In this document: piece by piece, positions 16,323 to 24,870 of the stretch
Position numbering within the stretch: the stretch's first letter is position 1
Layout: every line of letters starts with the position of its first letter
Source: Enteractinococcus helveticum
Lineage (GTDB): Bacteria > Actinomycetota > Actinomycetes > Actinomycetales > Micrococcaceae
Assembly: GCF_020742345.1 (NCBI RefSeq)
Contig: NZ_DYXC01000061.1
Span: 1 to 64,000 of the forward strand
Length of the DNA: 64,000 nt
Reading direction: 5' to 3'
Position numbers and translations under genes: made by a program
The notes under the pieces: generated by a model
Databases searched by the model: none
Told to the model about the DNA's origin: nothing
What the model saw: only the letters and a program-made list of their open reading frames with translations

Positions 16323-17455
16323 GATTCATCATGTGAGAACATATTGTCGATCCCGGATTTCAGACGGGAAAAGAAGCCTCGAGACTCCATCTGTCCATGG
16401 GCAATATCTTCGGCACGAAGCTCGGCCAGCCGGGTGAGTAACTCACGCTGTTCATCATTCAATTTTGTCGGCGTCGAGACGTTGAGAGTGATCTTCATAT
16501 CACCTCGGCCGCTGCCCTGAAGTCGCGAGGCACCCAGATTCCGCAACGTAACTACGTGTCCGGTTTGGGTTCCAGGTTCTACGGTGAAGGCTTGTTCGCC
16601 GTCGAAAGTGTCAATCTTGATTTCCGTACCTAGGGCAGCAGCAGTCATCGGGACGGTCATTGTCGCATGCAGGTTGTCGCCCTGGCGGGTAAATACTTCG
16701 TGCTCACGGACTCGAATTTCAAGGTAGAGATCGCCGTTAGGTCCACCTGCAACCCCAGCTTCACCTCGTCCGGCCAGTTGGATTCGCGTGCCGTCACGAA
16801 CACCGGCTGGAATTTTGACGGTGAAGGATATCCGCTCGCGTACGCGGCCCTGGCCAGAACACTGCCCACATGGGTCGGTGATGACATCGCCGTAACCTCG
16901 ACAGGTGGGGCAGGTTTCTGTGGTCATCATCCGTCCCAGGATTGAATCCACTGGACGCGAGATCTGTCCGGCGCCACGACATGTGGTACACGTTTCTGGA
17001 TGCGTACCAGGTTCCATCGCAGAACCGTCACACCGCTCACAGCGGACTGCCGTTTCAACCTCAATGGTTTTTTCGGTACCGAAGACTGCTTCTTCAAGAT
17101 CAATATGTGTCGCAATCAGAGCATCTTGACCACGACGTGCGCGGGATGCGGGGCCAGCACCTGCTCCCCCGCCAAAAAAGGTTTCGAAGATGTCGGAGAA
17201 GCCGCCAAAACCGCCGCCGCCGAAACCACCTGCACGTCGACCATCTTCGTGACCGGTGGCGTCATAATTCTGCCGTTTTTCAGCGTTTGATAACACTTCA
17301 AAGGCGTGCGTGACAGCCTTGAATTGCTCTGCGGCTTCTTCGGACGGGTTATGATCCGGGTGCAGTTCGCGGGCCTTTTTGCGGTAGGCCTTTTTGATTT
17401 CTTGTTCTGTGGCGTTACGGTCAACACCCAGGATCTGGTAATAATCTTGTGCCAC
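16319..17455 (-). CDS. dnaJ: Molecular chaperone DnaJ (HrcA-linked copy)
   Basis: Hsp40 co-chaperone (378 aa) that stimulates the DnaK ATPase. J domain at 1-68 with the catalytic HPD (ELHPDHNP), a Gly/Phe-rich linker (GGFGGGGFGGFSD), four zinc CxxC repeats (CERC, CTTC, CPTC, CGQC) at about 145-210 and the C-terminal substrate domains. Its place right after hrcA marks it as the actinobacterial DnaJ2 type rather than the dnaK-grpE-linked DnaJ1. Regulation by HrcA through CIRCE upstream of hrcA is expected. 80 nt separate it from hrcA. Confidence 0.96.
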   Translation of the reverse strand: MAQDYYQILGVDRNATEQEIKKAYRKKARELHPDHNPSEEAAEQFKAVTHAFEVLSNAEKRQNYDATGHEDGRRAGGFGGGGFGGFSDIFETFFGGGAGAGPASRARRGQDALIATHIDLEEAVFGTEKTIEVETAVRCERCDGSAMEPGTHPETCTTCRGAGQISRPVDSILGRMMTTETCPTCRGYGDVITDPCGQCSGQGRVRERISFTVKIPAGVRDGTRIQLAGRGEAGVAGGPNGDLYLEIRVREHEVFTRQGDNLHATMTVPMTAAALGTEIKIDTFDGEQAFTVEPGTQTGHVVTLRNLGASRLQGSGRGDMKITLNVSTPTKLNDEQRELLTRLAELRAEDIAHGQMESRGFFSRLKSGIDNMFSHDES

Positions 17456-17535
17456 TTGTTGGTCGTATTCCTTTCAGTTCAAGCATCGGGAGCTTGAAAC
17501 CGTGTTCTGGTCAGAGTCTATTATCCGGTCATGAG

Positions 17536-18549
17536 CTAACTAGACAAAATCCTCGACAGGTACCGAGCGATCGCTCGCACAGCCGACATCGTCGAGGGAT
17601 AGTCCATGCGGGTGGGTCCGACGACGCCAATTTTTGCCGCATCACCAGGTCCGTAGCCTGCCGCTACAACCGAGGTGTCACCCAACGAACCGAAGTTTTC
17701 GTCACCAATCCGTACCGATAAGCCGTGCACGTCGTTTTCCATTTCGGTCAACAGCTTCAACAGCACAACCTGTTCTTCCAGAGCTTCAAGAATGGGACCA
17801 ATCGAATGGCTAAAGTCCTGCGGAGAACGGGCAAGGTTGGCAGTTCCCGCCATCAAGATGCGATCCCGGTGTCCTGCTTCGGCCAACAACTCCACAGCGT
17901 TGCCAAGGGCGCAAACCAGTTGCTGGTGTTCTTGTGGAACTGCAGCTTGTACATCAGTCAACGCCTGCGAAAGGTTATACGGGCTCACGTTATCCAGATA
18001 TTTCATAAAGACCTGAGCCAACACATCCAAGGTCGGCTGATCCACGACTTCATTGAGGTAGACAACCCTCTGATCGACCCGTCCTGTGGAAAGAATCAGC
18101 ACAGCTAACATGCGGTCTTCAGATAACAACACGAACTCAACGCGTCGAATGACTGAAGAATCCATGTGAGGGTACTGAATGACGGCGACCTGGCGGGTCA
18201 GTTGCGATAGAACCTGCACCGTGGCGGCCATCATGTCATCGATGCCATCGGAGTTGTCGAGCAACCTTTGGACTGCACGCTTCTCGGCAATCGAAAGTGG
18301 TCGAACCTCGGAGATCCGATCGACAAAGTATCGATAGCCTTTATCGGTTGGGATACGACCTGAGGACGTGTGTGGAGCTGCGATGAGCCCTTCATCCTCG
18401 AGCTCAGCCATATCATTTCGAACCGTCGCTGAAGAGACCCCGAGGTTATGTCGCTCCACTAAAGCTTTTGAACCGACAGGCTCCCGGGAGGCCACGTAGT
18501 CTTCCACAATGGCTTGTAGAACTTTCATTCGACGTGGTTGATCAATCAT
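17536..18549 (-). CDS. hrcA: Heat-inducible transcription repressor HrcA
   Basis: Repressor (337 aa) of class I heat-shock genes; binds CIRCE operators. The N-terminal winged helix is clear (SSATVRNDMAELEDEGLI, then HTSSGRIPTDKGYRYFVD), followed by the HrcA dimerisation domain. ATG at 18549 has a strong GGGAGGG four bases upstream. A CIRCE element lies 18 nt before the start, so hrcA and dnaJ should be autoregulated. Confidence 0.97.
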   Translation of the reverse strand: MIDQPRRMKVLQAIVEDYVASREPVGSKALVERHNLGVSSATVRNDMAELEDEGLIAAPHTSSGRIPTDKGYRYFVDRISEVRPLSIAEKRAVQRLLDNSDGIDDMMAATVQVLSQLTRQVAVIQYPHMDSSVIRRVEFVLLSEDRMLAVLILSTGRVDQRVVYLNEVVDQPTLDVLAQVFMKYLDNVSPYNLSQALTDVQAAVPQEHQQLVCALGNAVELLAEAGHRDRILMAGTANLARSPQDFSHSIGPILEALEEQVVLLKLLTEMENDVHGLSVRIGDENFGSLGDTSVVAAGYGPGDAAKIGVVGPTRMDYPSTMSAVRAIARYLSRILSS

Positions 18550-18566
18550 TTACCCTCCCCAAAAAC

Positions 18567-18593
18567 TTAGCACTGTCGATAGCATAGTGCTAA
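18567..18593. promoter_or_regulatory. CIRCE operator
   Basis: Inverted repeat TTAGCACTG-N9-TAGTGCTAA. Compared with the consensus TTAGCACTC-N9-GAGTGCTAA only the innermost base of each arm differs; the 9-nt spacing is exact. It lies directly upstream of hrcA and 113 nt upstream of the divergent DUF3097 gene. Confidence 0.93.
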
Positions 18594-18705
18594 TGTTAGC
18601 TGGATTTTTTCGATGGTGGCAGCACACAACGGAGGTTCTTCGCTGTTGACTGATCAAGCTTTGATAGCCTCGGAGAGCCAACACCAAAGAAAGCGATACA
18701 CAATC

Positions 18706-19554
18706 ATGAACTGGAACCAGTGGGGACCAACGCAGATGACCCGCAGAGACCAGCGCTCAGCACCGAAACAAGTCGCCGCGGCACGCGGTCTGGTTGTTGA
18801 AGATGCCGCATCGGGTTTCACCGGGGCGGTGGTGAGGGTAGAGAAATCCGGTGGCGTACATTTAGTCGTTCTAGAAGGCCGCAAGGGTGTGACGCGATCC
18901 TTCCCGTTAGGACTAGGTTTTCTGATCGATGGCACCGCGGTCAATCTTGTAGTGCCGACCCAACAACAACCATCACGTCCCACTCGCACCGCATCTGGTT
19001 CCCGTGCCGTAGCACCACGACGCGCAGCAGTAGCCAAAGCTTCCAGAATTTGGGTGGAAGGGATTCATGATGCTGAACTGGTAGAGAAAATCTGGGGCGA
19101 TGACCTTCGCGTCGAAGGCATCGTCGTAGAACCATTGCACGGTATTGATGATCTAGCGGGAGCAGTAAAACAGTTCCAGCCCGGCCCAAAACGACGGCTA
19201 GCAGTGTTATTAGACCATTTGGTGGATGGATCAAAAGAACAGCGGATTGCCCAAGAGGCCATGAAAGCCTCGGGCGCCAAAGACAATGTGTTAATCGTGG
19301 GCCACCCGTATGTTGATATCTGGCAAGCGGTCAAACCAGAAGTCATTGGTATTCATACATGGCCAAAAATCCCCCGCAATGAAGACTGGAAAACCGGTAT
19401 GCTTGCTCGGTTAGGTTTACCCCACCAAACACCTGCTGATATCGGGCTGGGCTGGAAAAAGATTTTGTCTCGAGTCAGTAACTTTAAAGACCTCGAAGCC
19501 GACCTGCTGGGCCGTGTGGAACACATGATCGATTTCGTTACCGTCCACGATTAG
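18706..19554 (+). CDS. DUF3097 family protein
   Basis: 282-aa actinobacterial DUF3097 protein; function unknown. Soluble, with no signal or membrane segment. An N-terminal beta-rich part (VVEDAASGFTGAVVRVEKSGG, then VVLEGRKGVTRSFPLG) is joined by a Pro/Arg-rich linker to a domain with ASRIWVEGIHDAELVEKIWG, RRLAVLLDHLVDGSKE and NVLIVGHPYVDIW, which resembles a TOPRIM-like fold (inference). The frame is open from 18613, but family N-termini look like MNWNQWGPQ, which fits ATG at 18706; no clear ribosome binding site there. It is divergent from hrcA, a common position in Actinobacteria. Confidence 0.85.
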   Translation: MNWNQWGPTQMTRRDQRSAPKQVAAARGLVVEDAASGFTGAVVRVEKSGGVHLVVLEGRKGVTRSFPLGLGFLIDGTAVNLVVPTQQQPSRPTRTASGSRAVAPRRAAVAKASRIWVEGIHDAELVEKIWGDDLRVEGIVVEPLHGIDDLAGAVKQFQPGPKRRLAVLLDHLVDGSKEQRIAQEAMKASGAKDNVLIVGHPYVDIWQAVKPEVIGIHTWPKIPRNEDWKTGMLARLGLPHQTPADIGLGWKKILSRVSNFKDLEADLLGRVEHMIDFVTVHD

Positions 19555-19614
19555 CAGAATTCTGCGTGCACAGTGTTGTTCTGCCCGTGCGCAGGGTGAA
19601 ACAGCATTAGACTG

Positions 19615-19643
19615 TTGTTAACTCGTCACCTCTATCGCATAAA
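19615..19643 (+). promoter_or_regulatory. Possible promoter of the DUF4870 gene
   Basis: TTGTTA (19615-19620), 17-bp spacer, CATAAA (19638-19643), 34 nt before the GTG start. Matches are partial (4/6 in each box). Confidence 0.4.
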
Positions 19644-19677
19644 TATCAGCTAAACCCCAACGTAAAGGATACCCGCC

Positions 19678-20067
19678 GTGTCACAAACCCCTGGCACCTC
19701 AGGTTATGGCCGTAATACCACCTCGCGTGGTCCACTTACACCATCTGAAGACCGGCAATGGGCAACTGTTGCTCATTTCGGGGCGTTCTTGGGCTTTGTG
19801 CCATCGTTGGTGATATTTGTTGTGTTCCGTTCTCGTGGCCCGTTTTGCGAACAAGAATCCAAAGAAGCCCTTAACTTCACACTCCCCTTGACGATCGTTG
19901 CTCTGGCCACGAATATCCTGGCGTTCCTCCCCGTCATGGGCGCTATTTTTGGGGTGGTCGCGGTGTTGCTGTGGCTGTTCATGACCATTTCGGGCGTCAT
20001 CGCAGGCATCGAGGTCAATAAGGGTCGACCGTACCGCTACCCTTTCAACCTGCGGATCATCCGCTAG
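19678..20067 (+). CDS. DUF4870 domain membrane protein
   Basis: Small (129 aa) membrane protein of the DUF4870/Tic20-like family; function unknown. A polar N-terminus (to ~20) with DRQWATVAHFGAF is followed by hydrophobic segments at about 32-50, 62-80 and 82-105, with CEQESKEALNFT between the first two, a recurrent family feature, and a short basic C-terminus (GRPYRYPFNLRIIR). GTG start at 19678 with AAAGGAT seven bases upstream. Monocistronic, converging on hemW with a 12-nt gap. Confidence 0.83.
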   Translation: MSQTPGTSGYGRNTTSRGPLTPSEDRQWATVAHFGAFLGFVPSLVIFVVFRSRGPFCEQESKEALNFTLPLTIVALATNILAFLPVMGAIFGVVAVLLWLFMTISGVIAGIEVNKGRPYRYPFNLRIIR

Positions 20068-20079
20068 TCAACTCAGATC

Positions 20080-21336
20080 CTAGAACCCAGCAAGCCGTCG
20101 GGTAATCGCGTCATCGAGCAAGCGCCCCTTAAGGGTCGGCACAATTCTGCCGTCTTCGAGTGCTGCTGACTCGATCAAACCCTGATCTGCTAGCCGTCGG
20201 GTTTCGGCTAGTGCCGCCTGTGCTTCAGATTCGGACTGTGATGTCAGCACCGATAATTCGAGACCTTCGGAAAGCCTCACACCTAGCATGATTTGCTCTA
20301 GCAGTCGTGCTTCAGCGTCGGGAATTTCGCGACCGATTGCTGGCGAAATATTATCCAGAACACGCGAGGCATAAGCCGCTGGGTGCTTAGCATTCCACCA
20401 ACGCACACCGGCTATATGTGAATGCGCGCCGGGACCTATCCCCCACCAGTTTTGATCTCGCCAGTAGGCAAGGTTGTGTTGGGACTGATGAATGCCTTGT
20501 TCCTGCGGATCATAAGCCCAGTTAGATATTTCATACCAACGGTATCCGGCTGTGGTTAGACGCTCTTCTGTGACAAGATATTTGTCTGCTTGATCATCTG
20601 GATCAGTGTTCGGGTAAACACCGCGTCGAATTTGGGCTGCAAGTTTGGTGCCTTCTTCGACAATGAGCCCATAGGCAGACACGTGGTCCGGGCGTACGGC
20701 CAGGACGGCGTCAAGCGACTGGTGCCAATCGGTAATAGACTCCCCTGGTGTGCCAAAAATTAGATCCAGCGACAAGTCCAGGTTGGCATCGCGTATCCAT
20801 TTTGCGGCCGCGTAGACATTATCTGGGTTGTGGGTACGTTCCAAGACTTGAAGTACATGGGATACCGAAGACTGCATCCCCATTGAAATCCTGTTGAAGC
20901 CACCCTCAGCGAGTGTCTGCACAGCTTGCTCGGACAACGAATCAGGATTCGCTTCTGTAGTGATCTCAGCCCCTGGTTTGATGCCAAAGAGTTCTCTAGC
21001 ACGCTGAAGAATTCGATTGAGATCTTGGGCCGCCAGCAATGTGGGGGTTCCACCACCGTAAAAGACCGAATGCAGCGGCTTGGCGTCTATCCCAGATTGT
21101 TCGAGGGTGTCGGCTGCGAATTCCAGTTCCTTTATCGCGGTGTCAGCGTAGCTTTCGTGCGAGGCGCCGGGGCCCAGATCAGGTGAAATATAGGTATTGA
21201 AATCGCAGTAACCGCATCGGCTGACACAGAACGGAACATGCACGTACAGCGAAAAAGTCCGATCTGCGTCATTAGCCGCCGGTACAACGAACTCTGGGAG
21301 CACACCGGTCGTTGGGGGAATCTCGGTTTGGCTCAA
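20080..21336 (-). CDS. hemW: Radical SAM haem chaperone HemW
   Basis: Radical SAM protein (418 aa) of the HemN-like family. The 4Fe-4S motif C-x3-C-x2-C is in VPFCVSRCGYCDF near residue 40, followed by GGGTPTLL and the SAM-binding TTEANPDS. The CxxxCxxC without the extra N-terminal features of true HemN, and the neighbourhood with lepA and hrcA, fit HemW, a haem-trafficking protein, rather than coproporphyrinogen oxidase. ATG at 21336, 3 nt after the lepA stop, same operon. Confidence 0.93.
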   Translation of the reverse strand: MSQTEIPPTTGVLPEFVVPAANDADRTFSLYVHVPFCVSRCGYCDFNTYISPDLGPGASHESYADTAIKELEFAADTLEQSGIDAKPLHSVFYGGGTPTLLAAQDLNRILQRARELFGIKPGAEITTEANPDSLSEQAVQTLAEGGFNRISMGMQSSVSHVLQVLERTHNPDNVYAAAKWIRDANLDLSLDLIFGTPGESITDWHQSLDAVLAVRPDHVSAYGLIVEEGTKLAAQIRRGVYPNTDPDDQADKYLVTEERLTTAGYRWYEISNWAYDPQEQGIHQSQHNLAYWRDQNWWGIGPGAHSHIAGVRWWNAKHPAAYASRVLDNISPAIGREIPDAEARLLEQIMLGVRLSEGLELSVLTSQSESEAQAALAETRRLADQGLIESAALEDGRIVPTLKGRLLDDAITRRLAGF

Positions 21337-21339
21337 GGT

Positions 21340-23181
21340 CTACTTGCTATCCGTATCTGTTGAGAGGGCTGCGATGAACGCCTCTTGAGGCACTTCAACA
21401 GTACCGACCATCTTCATGCGCTTCTTGCCTTCTTTTTGTTTCTCGAGCAGCTTGCGTTTACGCGAGATGTCACCGCCATAACATTTCGACAGTACATCCT
21501 TGCGGATCGCTCGGATATTCTCCCGAGCGATGATGCGCGACCCAATAGCAGCCTGGATGGGCACTTCGAACTGTTGACGCGGAATGAGTTCTTTAAGCTT
21601 CGAGGTCATCTTGACGCCATAGGAGTATGCATGATCACGGTGGGTAATCGCTGAGAAGGCATCCACGGTGTCACCTTGCAATAAGATGTCGACTTTAACC
21701 AGGTCTGACACTTGTGAACCTTGTTGCTGCCAGTTCAGGGAAGCATAGCCTTTGGTGCGCGACTTTAATAGGTCAAAGTAGTCGAAGACGATTTCTGCCA
21801 GCGGAATCCAGTAACGGATCTCAACGCGTTCTTCGGATAGGTAATCCATGCCGTCAAGCTGACCGCGTTTGCTCTGCGACAGTTCCATAACGGCACCGAT
21901 AAATTCCGAAGGAACGATAATAGTTGCCATCGCCATGGGCTCTTCGACTTCTAGAATCTTTCCTTCAGGAAACTCCGAAGGATTCGTCACGCGCACCACC
22001 GTGCCATCTTCGGTGGTGACGTTGTAGATAACGTTTGGTGCCGTCGAGATCAGGTCGAGATTATATTCCCGTTCAAGTCGTTCACGAACAATTTCCAAGT
22101 GCAATAAGCCCAGAAAACCGACACGGAAACCGAAGCCAAGTGCAACAGAGGTTTCCGGTTCGTAGCTCAGTGCGGCGTCGTTGAGCTGCAGTTTTTCTAA
22201 AGCTTCTCGGAGTGCGGGGTAATCGGATCCGTCGATCGGATACAAACCGGAAAACACCATAGGTAGCGGTTCACTGTATCCGCCGATAGGTTCTTCAGCG
22301 GGTTTGTTCTTTAAGGTGACAGTGTCACCGACTTTTGATTCAGAGACATCTTTGACACCGGTGATCAAGTAACCGACTTCTCCTACGCCTAGGCCTTTAC
22401 CAGGAATGGCGACTGGCGAGTAGACGCCGGTTTCTTGGAGCTCGTATTCAGCTCCGGTGGCCATCATCCGGATGCCCTCACGAGGACTAAGCTTGCCGTC
22501 AACCATCCGGACATAAGTAATGACTCCGCGGTAGGTGTCATAGATCGAGTCAAAGATCATTGCGCGCGCTGGTGCGTCAACGTTCCCAGACGGCGCAGGG
22601 ACCGCATTAACTACGCGGTCAAGTAAAGCTTCGACGCCTTCACCGGTCTTACCAGAGACTCGCAGAACGTCATCTGGGTCAACACCAATCAGATTGGCGA
22701 TCTCAAGTGCGTAGCGCTCTGGATCAGCTGCCGGCAGGTCGATTTTATTGAGAACAGGGATGATCTCAAGATCGTGTTCCATGGCCATATAGAGGTTTGC
22801 CAGGGTCTGTGCCTCAATTCCCTGTGCGGCATCCACAAGCAAAATTGCCCCTTCGCAGGCGGCCAATGATCGTGATACTTCGTAGGCGAAGTCCACGTGC
22901 CCAGGGGTGTCAATCATATTGAGAATATAGTCGTGGCCATCGACTTTCCATGGCATGCGCACGGCTTGAGATTTGATGGTGATCCCACGTTCGCGTTCGA
23001 TGTCCATGTTGTCAAGGAACTGGCTTTGCATATCGCGTGGCGCAACCACATTGGTATTTTGCAGCATGCGGTCTGCAAGAGTGGATTTGCCATGGTCAAT
23101 ATGTGCGACGATACAAAAGTTCCGAATAACCGATGGATCGGTAGAACCGGGCTGAGGCGGGTTGGACGCCACTGGCGACAC
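21340..23181 (-). CDS. lepA: Elongation factor 4 (LepA)
   Basis: Ribosome-bound GTPase (613 aa) that acts on initiation or stalled ribosomes. The G domain shows AHIDHGKSTLADRML, the switch II DTPGHVDF and NKIDLP; domains II, III and V follow, ending with the LepA-specific C-terminal domain (RKRKLLEKQKEGKKRMK). The frame is open to 23235, but AAGAAGG lies nine bases before GTG at 23181, which gives the usual N-terminus SPVASNPPQPGSTDPSVIRNF; ATG at 23190 is too close to that site. First gene of lepA-hemW. Confidence 0.96.
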   Translation of the reverse strand: MSPVASNPPQPGSTDPSVIRNFCIVAHIDHGKSTLADRMLQNTNVVAPRDMQSQFLDNMDIERERGITIKSQAVRMPWKVDGHDYILNMIDTPGHVDFAYEVSRSLAACEGAILLVDAAQGIEAQTLANLYMAMEHDLEIIPVLNKIDLPAADPERYALEIANLIGVDPDDVLRVSGKTGEGVEALLDRVVNAVPAPSGNVDAPARAMIFDSIYDTYRGVITYVRMVDGKLSPREGIRMMATGAEYELQETGVYSPVAIPGKGLGVGEVGYLITGVKDVSESKVGDTVTLKNKPAEEPIGGYSEPLPMVFSGLYPIDGSDYPALREALEKLQLNDAALSYEPETSVALGFGFRVGFLGLLHLEIVRERLEREYNLDLISTAPNVIYNVTTEDGTVVRVTNPSEFPEGKILEVEEPMAMATIIVPSEFIGAVMELSQSKRGQLDGMDYLSEERVEIRYWIPLAEIVFDYFDLLKSRTKGYASLNWQQQGSQVSDLVKVDILLQGDTVDAFSAITHRDHAYSYGVKMTSKLKELIPRQQFEVPIQAAIGSRIIARENIRAIRKDVLSKCYGGDISRKRKLLEKQKEGKKRMKMVGTVEVPQEAFIAALSTDTDSK

Positions 23182-23515
23182 GTGCACCATCCTTCTTGTG
23201 TATATTGGCTGCTGGTCAAACCGGTTGCAGCACAACTAAATTTTCTTGTTGCACTATTGTTTCACGTTTCATGACTTAGAGCGACAACATATCGAGCATG
23301 GTCAGCTGCCTGGTAGCGAACACCCGAGCGGGTCGTGCTATTCGTCTGCGCAATTCGCTGTCTATGCCAGAGTTTGGTAGAATTATCCGCTGTGTGTCCG
23401 CGCAGGTCGACGGGCACTCTTGCCGGGGCTTTCCAAGGTGCCCCCACACCGCTCAGTCGCTTCGGCAGGAATACCCCTCAACGACCCACATTTTTCGAAT
23501 GGATAGGACCAGTAA
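23182..23515. other. Divergent lepA / rpsT regulatory region
   Basis: A 334-nt gene-free stretch holding both promoters. For rpsT a TAGAAT -10 box stands at 23378-23383 with no good -35; it predicts a leader of about 125 nt. This leader contains a GGGCAC...GTGCCC pairing near 23421-23448, a candidate for S20 autoregulation, but I recognise no known motif. A TATACA at about 23199-23204 (minus strand) may be the lepA -10 box. Confidence 0.45.
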
Positions 23516-23782
23516 TTGGCTAATCTGAAATCTTCAAAAAAGCGCGCGATCACGAACGAAAAACGTCGTGAACGCAACACCGCGATCAAGTCTGAACTGA
23601 AGACTGTGCTTCGCAAAGTCAACAAAGCTGTTCAGTCAGGCGATAAAGCCGCTGCTGAACAGGCTTTGGCAGTTGCCAGCCGTAAGCTGGACAAGGCTGT
23701 GAGCAAGGGGGCTATCCATCGCAATAACGCTGCAAACCGGAAATCCGGTGCTGCAGCTCGTGTTAACGCTATGGATGCCTAA
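23516..23782 (+). CDS. rpsT: 30S ribosomal protein S20
   Basis: Primary 16S rRNA-binding protein (88 aa), highly basic and helical. The N-terminus ANLKSSKKRAITNEKRRERN is diagnostic and the protein ends in NRKSGAAARVNAMDA. Start is TTG at 23516 with AGGA seven bases upstream; a TTG (or other weak) start is a known feature of rpsT and fits translational autoregulation. Monocistronic, followed by a strong terminator. Confidence 0.97.
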   Translation: MANLKSSKKRAITNEKRRERNTAIKSELKTVLRKVNKAVQSGDKAAAEQALAVASRKLDKAVSKGAIHRNNAANRKSGAAARVNAMDA

Positions 23783-23808
23783 GTTCAAATAGAACGAACA
23801 CACGCTTT

Positions 23809-23843
23809 GAGGCCGTGACGATCACTATGGTTGTCACGGCCTC
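23809..23843. terminator. Bidirectional terminator between rpsT and holA
   Basis: Perfect 11-bp arms (gaggccgtgac at 23809-23819 and its complement at 23833-23843) with a 13-nt loop. On the plus strand GATGCTTTAA follows; on the minus strand AAAGCGTG. The convergent rpsT and holA genes share it. Confidence 0.8.
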
Positions 23844-23861
23844 GATGCTTTAACCCACCGT

Positions 23862-24860
23862 TCAACGGTGTTTGGCAAGACCCGCGATCTTGGTGACCAT
23901 ACGTTCAACCGCGAAGTCTGCGTCACGTGCTTGGCCCTTGGCTTCAGCATCTGCCCTAGCGATAAGTTCGATAGCTCCGGCAATATTTACCGGGGTCCAA
24001 TGCCGCGCTGTAGAAGCCACACGTTGGGCTTGCCACGGGGCCATACCCAGCGCTGAGGCGACTTGTCCAGCGGCCATTTTTGCGTCGATAATCCGTGCCA
24101 CCTGGCGAGCTTTCAAGGCAAATGATGCGGTGATCGCCACTGGCTGCACACCGGTTGCTAATGCATGACGTAGTAAGGCAATAGCCGATCCAAGTTGCCC
24201 GTCCAAGGCTGCATCGGCGACTTTGAACGCGGTAGCTTGGACACGACCACCGTAATATTTTTCGACAATCTCCACGCTGATAGTGCCTTCGGTGTCGGCA
24301 ATCAACTGGCTGGCCGCAGCAGCGAGTTCTCCAAGGTCTTGGCCAATGGAATCAGCTAAGGAGCGAACTGCGTCTAAGTCGATTTTCCGGCGGGCGCTTC
24401 GGAATTCTGCCTGCAAAAATTCCATTCTGTCCCGATCGGACTTGATCGGTTTAGCCTCGATAAATTGACCGGTTTTCTTTAGCGCATCCAACAGACGTTT
24501 ACCGCGTGTCCCGCCGGCGTGCAAGCCTAAAAACGTTACGTCAGGGTTGGGATCTTGCAGGTAGGCTAACCCATCAGTGACAAAAGCGTCGGTCATCTTT
24601 TGCATATCTGCAAAGACCAACAACTTCTTCTCCCCAAATAGTGAGGGACTTGCGAGGACTTGTAGCTCTCCAGCTTGATATTCGGCTGCTGACAGATGGT
24701 GGATTTCCGTGTCGGGTTCATCTTTTTTCAGCTGCGATTTCACGGATTCGGTGACGGCCGAGTGAATGTATTCTTCACTGCCCTGCACGAGGATCAGTGG
24801 GCTCGCCAGCACATTACGCCAGGATGTATCGGAAGTTTTTGTACGTCGAGTTGCGGCCAT
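23862..24860 (-). CDS. holA: DNA polymerase III subunit delta
   Basis: Clamp-loader subunit (332 aa) that opens the beta sliding clamp. It has the HolA pattern: PLILVQGSEEYIHSAV near the N-terminus, LLVFADMQKMTD, the FLGLHAGGTRGKRLLDALKK segment, and C-terminal AMAAGQVASALGMAPWQAQRV. ATG at 24860 is the better start; TTG at 24887 would overlap comEC. It follows comEC by 10 nt, the common comEA-comEC-holA order. Confidence 0.93.
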   Translation of the reverse strand: MAATRRTKTSDTSWRNVLASPLILVQGSEEYIHSAVTESVKSQLKKDEPDTEIHHLSAAEYQAGELQVLASPSLFGEKKLLVFADMQKMTDAFVTDGLAYLQDPNPDVTFLGLHAGGTRGKRLLDALKKTGQFIEAKPIKSDRDRMEFLQAEFRSARRKIDLDAVRSLADSIGQDLGELAAAASQLIADTEGTISVEIVEKYYGGRVQATAFKVADAALDGQLGSAIALLRHALATGVQPVAITASFALKARQVARIIDAKMAAGQVASALGMAPWQAQRVASTARHWTPVNIAGAIELIARADAEAKGQARDADFAVERMVTKIAGLAKHR

Positions 24861-24870
24861 GGGCTTGAGT

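Noticed and set aside
16319..17455. This dnaJ as part of a dnaK-grpE operon
   Set aside because: It follows hrcA and is coupled to rsmE; no dnaK or grpE is in the window.
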